From contig CALFVI010000009.1 of assembly GCA_937928775.1 (NCBI GenBank), positions 62,001 to 126,000 on the forward strand: a stretch of DNA of 64,000 nt. The letters run 5' to 3'. The position numbers and the translations under genes were made by a program. Below, one piece after another: positions 52,410 through 60,541 of this stretch. Origin of the DNA: an uncultured Elioraea sp. (GTDB lineage: Bacteria; Pseudomonadota; Alphaproteobacteria; Acetobacterales; Acetobacteraceae). The first letter of the stretch is position 1. The number at the start of each line of letters is the position of its first letter. A model generated the notes under the pieces. The model saw only the letters and a list, made by a program, of their open reading frames with translations. It had not been told where the DNA came from and searched no databases.

Positions 52410-53396
52410 ATGAGCGCGCCGCGCCTTCTTGCCCGCACCGACCTTACAGGGCTCGAGCCCGTCACGCTCGACGGCCGGGCCGTGATCGAGACCTATCCGC
52501 GCCTGAAGGCGATGCTCGTCTCGATGGGCGCCGACGCCACGCTGTTCGCCGAACCCGTGCTCACGCGCGGGGCGAACGGTATCCCCACCGCGGTCGCCTG
52601 GTACGGCGAGGGCGAGGGCGAACCTCGGCCTCTTTCCTCGCTCTCTCCGGCGCGTCGGGCGGAGACCGAGGCGCAGCTTCGTGCCGCCCTGAACGCGCTT
52701 CGTCCGCTGCTCGAAGACCGCGAGGAGGGGCCGCTCCTGCACCGCGCGCTCATCCTTGCCGATCTCGACGGCATTCTTGTCCTCGACCGCGGTCTCGTTT
52801 TGACCGGCTGGGGCCTCGCGCCGAAGGGCACCGGAGAGGATCCTGCCCGGTTGGGCGCGCTGCTCGCGGAGGGGCTCGGGCGGTATCTGCCGGCCCTCGC
52901 CAAACCGCCTGGTCCGTCGGTCGAAGCCAGTCCGCCGCGCCGGCGGCCCGATCCCCCCCCTCCGCCCCCCTGGCCGTCTCCGCCGCCGCTCGTGACCGCT
53001 CCGATGGCTGCGCCGCCTGCCGCCGCCACCACCTCCAGCGGCTGGTGGCTCCTGCCAGCCGGCCTAACCGTCGCCATCGTCTTTCTCCTTCTCGGTTTCT
53101 GGCTCGGCTGGCGGGCGGCAGTCGGCGAGTGGGCGGGACGGGAGCTTTTCGCCGTGCTGGCGGAGGAGACGCCGAATCGCGTCGCCCTGGAGCAGGCGAG
53201 GGCAGCGAACGCTGATCTCGAGCAGCGGATCGCAGCGCTGCGGGCGGTGCTGGCTGGCGATGTCTGCCGTCCTGAGGGTCCGCTGCCCACTCTCGAACCG
53301 GCCGCCGAACCTGAGCGCCCAGAAGAGGGCCGGACCGGCCGGCCAGCCGAGGACGGGACCGGCTCGGATCCTGCCCAGGCTGCCCCCGGCCGCTGA
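52410..53396 (+). CDS. Uncharacterised modular single-span membrane protein, paralogue 1
   Basis: A 328-residue protein of a family I cannot name. Residues 1-155 form a globular domain with TLFAEPVLTRG, VAWYGEGEGEPRPLSSLSP and LDRGLVLTGWGLAPKG. Then comes a proline-rich linker (about 165-205), one membrane helix LLPAGLTVAIVFLLLGFWLG (about 217-236) and a short coiled coil (ALEQARAANADLEQRIAALRAVL) ending in an acidic tail. No signal peptide is seen, so the domain is predicted cytoplasmic and the coiled coil periplasmic, but orientation is inferred. The same architecture recurs in the next two genes, seven bases and then minus four bases apart, so the trio is one operon. Confidence 0.75.
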   Translation: MSAPRLLARTDLTGLEPVTLDGRAVIETYPRLKAMLVSMGADATLFAEPVLTRGANGIPTAVAWYGEGEGEPRPLSSLSPARRAETEAQLRAALNALRPLLEDREEGPLLHRALILADLDGILVLDRGLVLTGWGLAPKGTGEDPARLGALLAEGLGRYLPALAKPPGPSVEASPPRRRPDPPPPPPWPSPPPLVTAPMAAPPAAATTSSGWWLLPAGLTVAIVFLLLGFWLGWRAAVGEWAGRELFAVLAEETPNRVALEQARAANADLEQRIAALRAVLAGDVCRPEGPLPTLEPAAEPERPEEGRTGRPAEDGTGSDPAQAAPGR

Positions 53397-53403
53397 TCGC
53401 GCG

Positions 53404-54639
53404 ATGCCGACGCCGCGCCTCATCGCCACCTTCCCGGCCGAGCGGCTGCATCCGCTCTCCGTCGGCGGGCGGCCGGCAATCGAGTCCTTCCCCCAGATTG
53501 CCGCCCATCTGCGCCGCGCGCGGAGCCCGGATCACGCCGATCTCTTCGCCGAACCGGTGCCCGACCGCGACCGCGGGGTCGTCGACTGGTACGCGGCGCG
53601 CGAGGGTGAGGTCGGCCCGCTCGACAGTCTGCCGCCCGAGGCGCGCGTTGCAGCCGAGGCCGAACTCGACCGGCTGGTGGCAGACATCGAGGCCGAAGCC
53701 GCTGCGCTGCAAGCCTCGGCCGCGGAAAGCGACCGCCTGCTCGGCCAGGCGATTGCCACAGCTCTGCGCGTGCCGGACCGTTCCTTTGTTCTCACCCTTG
53801 CCGGCCGGCCCGTTCTCGTCGGATGGGCGCACGAGGAGAACGGCCGCTCCATCGGGCCGGAGGCGCTGCGCCGCCCGATCGAGCGTGCGCCGGGCCGGAT
53901 GCCGATCCTCTTTCCCGCTGTGCCGGACCGCAGAGCCTTATGGCGCCGCGTCTGGCTCGCGCTCGGACTCGTATTCGCCGCGCTCCTCCTGCTCCTTCTT
54001 CTCTTTCTCTGGCGGGATCCGTGGCGTTGGTTCGCCCTCCCCGCCCCCGCCTGTCTGCCTGACCCGCGCGGCCTTGTCGCGCTCGAGGAGCGGCGCCAGT
54101 GGGAGGACCGCGCCATCGGCCTGCGGAAGGAGCTCATGCGCCTCGCTCGCCAGGTCGGGGAGGCTCGGCTTGCTTGCCCGCCCATTCCGGCTGCCGCGCT
54201 GCCCCCCAGGGCTGAGCCGCCGCAGCCGAACCAGGACGCCGAGCGCGCCCGCCGCGAAGGCGCGCGCGAGGGCCATACGCAGATCATTCTCGCCTGGGAC
54301 GACGTGAACGATCTCGACCTCGCCATCGTCTGCCCCGATGGCACGAGACTTTATTTCGAAAATAGAAGGGGCTGTGGGGCGGAGCTTGATGTTGACATGA
54401 ACGTCGCCGGCGGCACTCGGCCCATCTCGCGCACGCCTGTCGAGACCGTGACCTGGGCTGCCGAACCTCCACCCGGCAGCTACCGGATCGAGGTGACGCA
54501 TTACGGGCGAAATCCGGGCGGGCCGCAGAGCTCGCCGTTCCGCGTCACCATCCGCCGGCCCGGCGAGCCAGATCGGGTGCTGCGCGGCGAAGCGGGAGCC
54601 GGTCAGACTGTCGTGGTCGGCACGGTGCGCCTGCCATGA
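53404..54639 (+). CDS. Uncharacterised modular membrane protein, paralogue 2, with C-terminal YfaP/DUF2135-like domain
   Basis: 411 residues. The N-terminal domain repeats the signature of paralogue 1 (ADLFAEPVPDRDRGVVDWYAAREGEVGPLDSLPP, FVLTLAGRPVLVGWAHEE). A membrane helix (WLALGLVFAALLLLLLLFLW, about residues 182-201) and a heptad-like segment (ALEERRQWEDRAIGLRKELM) follow. The C-terminal domain, about residues 295-411, reads IILAWDDVNDLDLAIVCPDG, GAELDVDMNVAGG and PPGSYRIEVTHYGRNPG. It resembles YfaP/DUF2135 beta-sandwiches found in extracytoplasmic proteins beside von Willebrand A proteins. No catalytic residues are evident. Overlaps the next gene by ATGA. Confidence 0.75.
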   Translation: MPTPRLIATFPAERLHPLSVGGRPAIESFPQIAAHLRRARSPDHADLFAEPVPDRDRGVVDWYAAREGEVGPLDSLPPEARVAAEAELDRLVADIEAEAAALQASAAESDRLLGQAIATALRVPDRSFVLTLAGRPVLVGWAHEENGRSIGPEALRRPIERAPGRMPILFPAVPDRRALWRRVWLALGLVFAALLLLLLLFLWRDPWRWFALPAPACLPDPRGLVALEERRQWEDRAIGLRKELMRLARQVGEARLACPPIPAAALPPRAEPPQPNQDAERARREGAREGHTQIILAWDDVNDLDLAIVCPDGTRLYFENRRGCGAELDVDMNVAGGTRPISRTPVETVTWAAEPPPGSYRIEVTHYGRNPGGPQSSPFRVTIRRPGEPDRVLRGEAGAGQTVVVGTVRLP

Positions 54640-55745
54640 CCGTGGTTCTCGCCCGAACGCCTGCGCGACCGCAGGGCCTCGTTAGCACACTGCCGCGGGG
54701 TGCGAACCCAGCCGAGGTGCACGAAGCGCTTGCGCCGTTCGCCGCCCGCATCCTCGGTCCCGGCTGGGAACGGCTGTTCTCTGCGCCGCGCGACGACGGG
54801 GGCGTCACCCTTTGGTCGGTCGAGGGGAAACGCGCCGTCCCCTACCTCGCCCTCTCTGCCGACGACCGGGCCGCCGTGCGTGCCTCGCTTGCGCGGGCCG
54901 TCTCTGAACTGCGGCGGGGCCTGGAACGCAAGGCTCCCGCGCTGCTGCCGTTGCTGTGGGCCGCCCGCGAGGTTCCCGACTGGGATTCGGTGCACGTGGT
55001 CGACGGGATCCCGGTTCTCGCGCCCTGGGGCTTGCGGCCGGAGAAGAGGGCTTTCGGCGACAGTCCGATCGCCGCCCTCGATGACGGGCTGCCGAGCGTG
55101 ATGGCGCCCTTCTTTCCCCTCGGTCCGGTGCTCGCCACCCTTGCCGCCCTCGGGTTGCTCGCGCTGATCGCACTCTGGTGGGGACCTGGCCTCTCCCCCC
55201 GGCTCGATCCCGCCGTGTCCTGCCGCGCCGACCCAGCACAACTCGCCGCGCTCTCCGCCCTGCTCGCTGAGGAAGGCCGGGAACAGGCTCTCACCGCCGA
55301 CCTCGCAGCGCTCGAGATCGAACTTGCCCGCAAGCGCCTCGCCTGCCCGATCGCCAGGCTGCCTCCCCCGCCTCCTCCTGCTCCACCCAGGCGCGAGACC
55401 CGCGCGCCACCGCCACCGCCACCGCAGCGCCCCGCCGACGCCAAGCCCTGCGACGAGGAGACACAGTCGGGCGGGCGGGGCATCACCCGCACCCGTCACT
55501 ACTTAGGCCCCACGCCGGGGCGCGTGACCCTGCGCTACAACACGCTGATCGAGCCCGACCACATCGAGGTTCTGTATCGCGGCCGACAGCTCGCCACGAC
55601 CTGGATCCCCGTTTCGGGCCGCGGCACCCTGTCGTTTGATTGGCGGCCCACCGGGGCGGGGCCTGAGGCGTACACCGTCGAGGTCGTCGTCACCGGCTTC
55701 GGCTTGTCCACGCGCTGGCGCTACACGCTCGGCTGTCCGCGCTGA
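54636..55745 (+). CDS. Uncharacterised modular membrane protein, paralogue 3
   Basis: 369 residues with the same build: an N-terminal domain (LGPGWERLFSAPRDDGGVTLWSVEG, VHVVDGIPVLAPWGLRPEK), one membrane helix (GPVLATLAALGLLALIALWWG, about residues 165-185), a coiled coil (ALSALLAEEGREQALTADLAALEIELARKRL), a proline-rich stretch and a C-terminal beta-rich domain of about 100 residues (GRVTLRYNTLIEPDHIEVLYRG, GRGTLSFDWRP). That last domain resembles no family I can name and differs from the end of paralogue 2. Diverged N-terminus compared with paralogues 1 and 2. Confidence 0.72.
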   Translation: MTVVLARTPARPQGLVSTLPRGANPAEVHEALAPFAARILGPGWERLFSAPRDDGGVTLWSVEGKRAVPYLALSADDRAAVRASLARAVSELRRGLERKAPALLPLLWAAREVPDWDSVHVVDGIPVLAPWGLRPEKRAFGDSPIAALDDGLPSVMAPFFPLGPVLATLAALGLLALIALWWGPGLSPRLDPAVSCRADPAQLAALSALLAEEGREQALTADLAALEIELARKRLACPIARLPPPPPPAPPRRETRAPPPPPPQRPADAKPCDEETQSGGRGITRTRHYLGPTPGRVTLRYNTLIEPDHIEVLYRGRQLATTWIPVSGRGTLSFDWRPTGAGPEAYTVEVVVTGFGLSTRWRYTLGCPR

Positions 55746-55861
55746 TCGGCTGCGTCAGGATCGGACGCACTGCAGGGGCCAAGCCCTCACGTCGCCGCGC
55801 GTCCGCCTCCGCTGTGCCCTCGCCTCGTGATAGAAGGAAACACCACAGTGGGAGAGGGCGC

Positions 55862-56212
55862 ATGGGTCCGACCTTGCTCTTGGCGACGCTGATCGGCGCC
55901 GCAAGCGTGGCGCCCGCCATGGCGCAGGCCGATGGGGCGGTGGCGGACATTCTCCGTCGCGCCGGGGTCGCGCCGACCCCCGGCGCGATCATGGGGACCG
56001 ACCCTAAGGCACGCGCGAACGTTCTCGATGCGCTCGAACGGATCTCCCCGCTGCCACCCGACCTGCACGACCGCGAGACGGTTCCACCGCCAGACCGCGA
56101 AGCGGTGATGGACCGGCTGGGCCTCACCCGGCATTCCAATGCCCCGGTGACGCGGATGACCGACCGGACGCCGACCCGGGCCGAGATCGTCGATGCACTC
56201 GCTGGTCGCTGA
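55862..56212 (+). CDS. Small secreted protein of unknown function
   Basis: A 116-residue protein with a signal peptide (GPTLLLATLIGAASVAPAMA, cleaved after AMA). The mature part is charged, with VADILRRAGVAPTPGAIMG, DALERISPLPPDLHDRE and a C-terminal TPTRAEIVDALAG. The two helical motifs (ADILRRAGV, EIVDALAG) look similar, hinting at an internal repeat. The ATG has GGAGAGGGCGC upstream. Its end overlaps the start of the OmpA-like gene by 20 bases. Confidence 0.65.
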   Translation: MGPTLLLATLIGAASVAPAMAQADGAVADILRRAGVAPTPGAIMGTDPKARANVLDALERISPLPPDLHDRETVPPPDREAVMDRLGLTRHSNAPVTRMTDRTPTRAEIVDALAGR

Positions 56213-56639
56213 CCGACGCCTGGTTCTGCTCGCTCTCGGTGCTGTTGCCGCCTGCGCGAGCCCGATGACGCGGCAGATCGCCGGGTTGGAGACCCGAGGC
56301 ATCGTGCTGACGGTCAACTTCGATCTGAATTCCTACGCCATCCGGCCCGACGCCCGCCCCCTGCTCGACACGCTGGCCGATGCGATGACCGACCCGCGGC
56401 TGTCGCGCCATCGCTTCGAGATCAACGGGCACACGGACTCCACGGGGCGGCTCGCGCGCAACCTGGCGCTCTCCGAACTGCGCGCCGCCGCCATCGTCGA
56501 TTACCTCGCTGCCAAGGGCGTGCCACGCGAGCGGATGCGCGCGCAAGGCTTCGGGCCCTTGCAGCCGCTTGACCCTGCCAACCCGCGCGATCCTGCCAAC
56601 CGCCGGGTCGAGGTGTTCGCCATCCCTCCCCCCGAGTGA
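56193..56639 (+). CDS. OmpA-family peptidoglycan-binding lipoprotein
   Basis: A 148-residue protein. The N-terminus VLLALGAVAACAS carries a lipobox (VAAC, Cys about residue 21), so it is probably an outer-membrane lipoprotein. The rest is an OmpA C-terminal domain: VNFDLNSYAIRPDARPLLDTLA, FEINGHTDSTGRLARNLALSELRAAAIVDYL, and AQGFGPLQPLDPANPRDPANRRVEV. It has the conserved Asp/Arg contacts to diaminopimelate (GHTDSTG, NRRVEV). It would tether the outer membrane or the neighbouring proteins to peptidoglycan. The gene overlaps the preceding one. Confidence 0.9.
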   Translation: MHSLVADRRLVLLALGAVAACASPMTRQIAGLETRGIVLTVNFDLNSYAIRPDARPLLDTLADAMTDPRLSRHRFEINGHTDSTGRLARNLALSELRAAAIVDYLAAKGVPRERMRAQGFGPLQPLDPANPRDPANRRVEVFAIPPPE

Positions 56640-56645
56640 CCCGCC

Positions 56646-57326
56646 ATGCTTGCTACGTTGCGTCGTGCCCGCCCGCTTTTCCTCGCAGTCGCCCTCGCGG
56701 TAGCGCTTTCAGCCTGCGCGAGCACGCATGGGGCAGATGGCGAACCTCTCTCGCCTGCGCAACGGCAGCTGCGTGAGCAGAACGAGCGCTTCACCGAGAC
56801 GGTGGCCACGGGCGCGATCGCCGGTGCCGTGCTGCTCGGCTTGCTCGGTGCGCTGGCAGCTGGCCCGCGCAACCGCGGCGAGGGAGCGCTCGCCGGTGCC
56901 GCGGCCGGTGCCGCCCTCGGTGCCGCCGCCGGCCCTTACATCGCCAAGCGCAACCAACGGTTCGCCTCGCGCGAGCAGGCGGCGGCAGCACGCCTCGCGG
57001 CAGCGAACGAGGAGGCAGCGGAACAGGAGGCCGCCGCCGAAGCTGCCCAAGCCGTCGCGGCGGAGAACCGCGCCAAACTCGCCCGCCTCGAGGCCCGCAT
57101 CCGTGCCGGCGAAGCGAACGCCGCCCAGCTTGCGCGCAGCCGGCGCGCGGCGGAAGAAGACCTCGCCGCCATCGACACCGCAATCGAAAACAATCGCCGG
57201 GTCGAGGCCGCCATGCGGATGGATGGAGCGCTGTCCCAAGCAGATCGGGTCGCCGCCTCGCGCCAGCGCATGGAGGAGAGCGCGCGCGCCCTGCGCGAAG
57301 CGCTCGCCCGGGTGCCGGCAGCATGA
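56646..57326 (+). CDS. Glycine-zipper, coiled-coil lipoprotein
   Basis: A 226-residue predicted lipoprotein (VALAVALSACAS, Cys about residue 24). After a short linker comes a glycine-zipper-like hydrophobic region (GAIAGAVLLGLLGALAAG, GALAGAAAGAALGAAAGPYI), then a long Ala/Glu/Arg-rich coiled coil from about residue 105 to the end. Such zipper-plus-coil proteins often insert in or bridge the envelope. No family was recognised. Its stop overlaps the next start by four bases. Confidence 0.72.
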   Translation: MLATLRRARPLFLAVALAVALSACASTHGADGEPLSPAQRQLREQNERFTETVATGAIAGAVLLGLLGALAAGPRNRGEGALAGAAAGAALGAAAGPYIAKRNQRFASREQAAAARLAAANEEAAEQEAAAEAAQAVAAENRAKLARLEARIRAGEANAAQLARSRRAAEEDLAAIDTAIENNRRVEAAMRMDGALSQADRVAASRQRMEESARALREALARVPAA

Positions 57327-57805
57327 TCCAGCGCGCTCTCTTGCTCCTCTCTCTTGCGGTGGCCGCCTGCGGGCCTGCGGGGCCGGCAGCGGAGCGCGGG
57401 TTCTTCGGCGGCTGGGCTGCGGCGATCAGCGGAGAGGATGAGGCCCGCGCCTCTCGCATGGAACGCGAGGCGCAAGCGGCCGAAGCCCGCGCACTGGAAG
57501 CGCGCGCCCAAGCGCTCAGGGCCGAGCGCGAGCGCGAACGCACCGCCGCCCAGCTGCGGGATGCCGAACTCCGTCTTGCCCGGCTGGAAGCACGGCTTGC
57601 GTCCCTGCGGCGCGATCTCGCCGCGGCGCGAGCCTCCCGCTCCGACTCCGATGGCGGGCGCGGCGAGTCGCTGGCGCAGGAGCTCGACCGGCTCGATCGC
57701 GACCGGGCAGCGGCTGCCCGCGCCCCCAACCCAGATGCCGTGCGCAGGCTCGAGCAAGGGGCAGATGAGCTGTCGCGCGCTCTGGATGCCTATCGCCGGC
57801 TTTGA
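57323..57805 (+). CDS. Coiled-coil lipoprotein
   Basis: A 160-residue predicted lipoprotein (LLLLSLAVAACGPAG, Cys about residue 16). Nearly all of the mature part is a coiled coil rich in Ala, Arg and Glu (EREAQAAEARALEARAQALRAERERE and LARLEARLASLRRDLAAAR). It is the last gene of the plus-strand arm. Its final 16 bases overlap the end of the convergent FGE-like gene. The position matches where TagQ, a lipoprotein, is found in TagQRST loci, but sequence similarity cannot be claimed. Confidence 0.7.
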   Translation: MIQRALLLLSLAVAACGPAGPAAERGFFGGWAAAISGEDEARASRMEREAQAAEARALEARAQALRAERERERTAAQLRDAELRLARLEARLASLRRDLAAARASRSDSDGGRGESLAQELDRLDRDRAAAARAPNPDAVRRLEQGADELSRALDAYRRL

Positions 57806-59358
57806 GGGAGGCCGGCAGCGGCAAGGATTCCGGTCTCGGCCTCGGCAGCAGAGGGACGTCGCCCGCGCTGCGTCTCGCTGATGTGGCGGGCGGCGAGGGT
57901 AACCAACTCCGGCCCGAGCCGCAGCCCCCGCGCGCGCAGCTCTTCCGCCACAACCCGCGCCTCTGCCGCGACCATCGCCTCGTCCTCGCCCGCCGCCTCG
58001 CGCACTGTGCGCAGATAGGCATCGAGAAGCTGGGCGATTCCCGCCGGCGCTTCGGCGACACGGGCAGCCAGGCCCTCGCGCGCGGCATGGACGGGCGGGC
58101 GCGAGGCTTCAGGCAGAAGCGGGCCGATGCCGTCGAGCAGGCGACCCACTGCCTCCAGCACGGCCGCGTTGCCGTGTGCAAGAGCGACGAGGCGGGCGAG
58201 TGCCGCCGCAGCCTCCAGGCTCGCGCGCAACGCTGCCCGCTCGCGATCCGCCCGCAGCCGCGCCTCCGCCCGCAGCGCGGCATCAACCGCGGCGAGCCCG
58301 CGCGCGAGGGCGGGATCGGTCGTTTCACGGCGGATCTGCGCGAGCAGGGCGCGTGGGTCCTCGGCCAGACGCTCGCGCGAGACGGCGGCTTCGGCGAAGG
58401 CGCGGCGGAATGTTTCGGGAGCCATATCGTCAACCGTCACCACCAGGCCCAGGACGACCCGGAAACCGACCGTGCGCAGGCGAAGGGGAGAGCCGTCGCG
58501 CGGATTGAAGGGCGGGTATTCTTCGCGCAGGGCGGAACGGATCGCCTCCGCATCGGTGAGGTAGTGCCCGCCGCGCGCTACCACTCCCCCAACTAGCCCG
58601 TGCAGGCGGCCGACCCGGTTCAGCCGGTAGGGTTCGAGCACCCACTCCGCGACATTGCCGAGCATGTCGTGCAGTCCCAAAGGGTTGGGCTTGAGAGAAC
58701 CGACCGGGCGGGCGCGGCCTGCGGCGGACTCGGGGCCTGCGAACCAGACATGGGCTGCCATTCCATCCGGCATCGGCGGCGTGCGAGCGGCGAATTCCGC
58801 CTCGCCCACCGCCGCCCCGCCACGCGCAGCGTACTCCCACTCCTCCTCCGTCGGCAGCCGCACATAGGCGCGCGCCTGGCCGCGCCCGGGCAGCGAGTCG
58901 CGGGCGTTCGCCGCAAGCCAGGTGGAGAGGCGGGCGGTGAAAGCGACCGCGTCGAACCATGACACCTCGGCAGCCGGCACACGGCCGGCGGGCGATGGTG
59001 CGGGACAGGACGCGTTCATCACGGTAGCGAACTGATCGCGCGTGACCTCATACTTCCCGACCCACATTGCGCGTTCGCTACCGTGCACAAATGCGCCGGC
59101 GAGATGGGCCCGGCGCGGGAACTCGCTATGGTCGGTGGCCGGGTCGGCCTCACCGAGCGTGATCGGCCGATCATCGAGCGGGCTCGGGCCGGCCGGAACC
59201 GGGACGGGGCGGAACACAATGCGCGCCCCGCACGGCATGGGCAGAACAAGATCATCGGCGAGCGGGGCCGGGTTCCACAGCACCTGCGGCCAAGGCTCGT
59301 CGGCCTGCGCCGAAAGGCCGGTGAGGACAAGGAGCAAAAGGGCGACACGCCTAACCAT
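57790..59358 (-). CDS. Secreted formylglycine-generating-enzyme-like protein (TagR-like)
   Basis: A 522-residue protein with a signal peptide (RRVALLLLVLTGLSAQA). Residues about 60-300 form an FGE-sulfatase fold: VGKYEVTRDQFATVMN, PAAEVSWFDAVAFTARLS, VRLPTEEEWEYAARGG, GLHDMLGNVAEWV and ALREEYPPFN...GFRVVLG. A helical, Ala/Arg-rich C-terminal part of about 220 residues follows. The two active-site cysteines of true formylglycine-generating enzymes are not evident, so a non-catalytic, carbohydrate- or protein-binding role as in TagR is more likely. It overlaps the permease gene by eight bases. Confidence 0.88.
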   Translation of the reverse strand: MVRRVALLLLVLTGLSAQADEPWPQVLWNPAPLADDLVLPMPCGARIVFRPVPVPAGPSPLDDRPITLGEADPATDHSEFPRRAHLAGAFVHGSERAMWVGKYEVTRDQFATVMNASCPAPSPAGRVPAAEVSWFDAVAFTARLSTWLAANARDSLPGRGQARAYVRLPTEEEWEYAARGGAAVGEAEFAARTPPMPDGMAAHVWFAGPESAAGRARPVGSLKPNPLGLHDMLGNVAEWVLEPYRLNRVGRLHGLVGGVVARGGHYLTDAEAIRSALREEYPPFNPRDGSPLRLRTVGFRVVLGLVVTVDDMAPETFRRAFAEAAVSRERLAEDPRALLAQIRRETTDPALARGLAAVDAALRAEARLRADRERAALRASLEAAAALARLVALAHGNAAVLEAVGRLLDGIGPLLPEASRPPVHAAREGLAARVAEAPAGIAQLLDAYLRTVREAAGEDEAMVAAEARVVAEELRARGLRLGPELVTLAARHISETQRGRRPSAAEAETGILAAAGLPQSRR

Positions 59359-60541
59359 CGCGAAGCCCCTCGGCTGGCTCGATGCCAGCGGCGCGCAGAG
59401 CGGCGAAGGCGGAGCTGAGGAGCGCCGCAACCACGGTGAGCGCGGCGGCGAGAGCCAGGTGGTCGGGTGCGATTCGGGCAAGAGGGCCCTCGCCCACCGC
59501 GACGCCGAGGCGATTGACCAGGGCGGTAACGGCGAGCGCGATCGCCCCCGCGACCAGCGCACCACCGCACGCCAGCGCCGCGGCCTGAGTCAGGGGGAAG
59601 GCGATGAGCCCGCGCGTGGGCATGCCCATCAGGCGCAGAAGAGCGAGGGCGCGCCGTTTGCGCTCGACGGAGGCCAGCATGGCGACAGAGAGCGAGACAG
59701 CGTACCCCGCCCCACCCAGGCCAGCGAGGGCGACGAAGAGCAGGGTGAGGGCGCGATCGAGTGCCATCAGCCCAGCGACGTCGTCCGCCCGCGACGCCAC
59801 CTCGATCCCCTCCGCGCGAAACATCTGATCGAGCACGACCACATCCTCCAGCCTGCGCGCATGCAGCCGAAACCCAGCGTAGAGCCGGGCCGAATCGGGC
59901 GGCGGGTCGGCCTCCGGCGCGGGCAGATCAACCGCCCCCTCCTGGAAATCCTCAACAAGGAGAAGGAGCGGCAGCGGCACGAACCCGGCATCGCGCGGGA
60001 AGGTCTCGCGCGGCAGGATGGCGGTCACGGCAAGGTCAAGCGCCAGCGTCTCGCGCCGGCCCTCCCTCAGGCGATCGACACGAAGCCTGATCGTTTCGCC
60101 TGCGCGAACACCGAGGCGTTCTGCGAGCGTGGCGGAGAGGACAGAAGCACGCCCGACTGGCGCAGCGCGGCCGCCGAGCAGAGGGTCGCCGGCCGCGGTG
60201 GCAAGAAGTTCGCCGCGGAACGTGGTGAGCGAGTCCGCCGATCGCGCGAAGGCGCCGGATGCGGCGAGCGTGCGCGTGCGCGGCACGATGAAGGCAACAT
60301 CCTCGCGCGCTGCGAGGCGGGCGAAGAAGGCAGCATCGAACGCGCCGTGCATCTGATTCACAATCTCCCGCGCGCGCGGGTTCTGCACCAATTCCTCGCG
60401 CAAGGAGTCGATCACGCCGGCCTTTAGCCCGAACAGGACGATGAGCGGGGCGAGCACGGCCGCGATGCCGAACAGGGTGGCGAGCGCAACACGCGCTTCC
60501 GCGACGGCATCAGCCAAGGCAAGCCGTGCGGCGAGCCTCAC
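59351..60541 (-). CDS. ABC transporter permease, FtsX/LolC-like (TagS-like)
   Basis: A 396-residue inner-membrane permease with the FtsX/MacB topology: a first helix ATLFGIAAVLAPLIVLFGLK, a large periplasmic domain of about 220 residues, and three C-terminal helices (LLFVALAGLGGAGYAVSLSVAML, AAALACGGALVAGAIALAVTAL, LALAAALTVVAALLSSAFAAL) with the coupling loop VERKRRALALLRLMGMP. The GTG at 60541 overlaps the stop of its ATPase gene; a GTG at 60550 is also possible. Works with the adjacent ATPase, more likely as a mechanotransmitter or lipoprotein mover than a classical transporter. Confidence 0.88.
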   Translation of the reverse strand: MRLAARLALADAVAEARVALATLFGIAAVLAPLIVLFGLKAGVIDSLREELVQNPRAREIVNQMHGAFDAAFFARLAAREDVAFIVPRTRTLAASGAFARSADSLTTFRGELLATAAGDPLLGGRAAPVGRASVLSATLAERLGVRAGETIRLRVDRLREGRRETLALDLAVTAILPRETFPRDAGFVPLPLLLLVEDFQEGAVDLPAPEADPPPDSARLYAGFRLHARRLEDVVVLDQMFRAEGIEVASRADDVAGLMALDRALTLLFVALAGLGGAGYAVSLSVAMLASVERKRRALALLRLMGMPTRGLIAFPLTQAAALACGGALVAGAIALAVTALVNRLGVAVGEGPLARIAPDHLALAAALTVVAALLSSAFAALRAAGIEPAEGLRDG

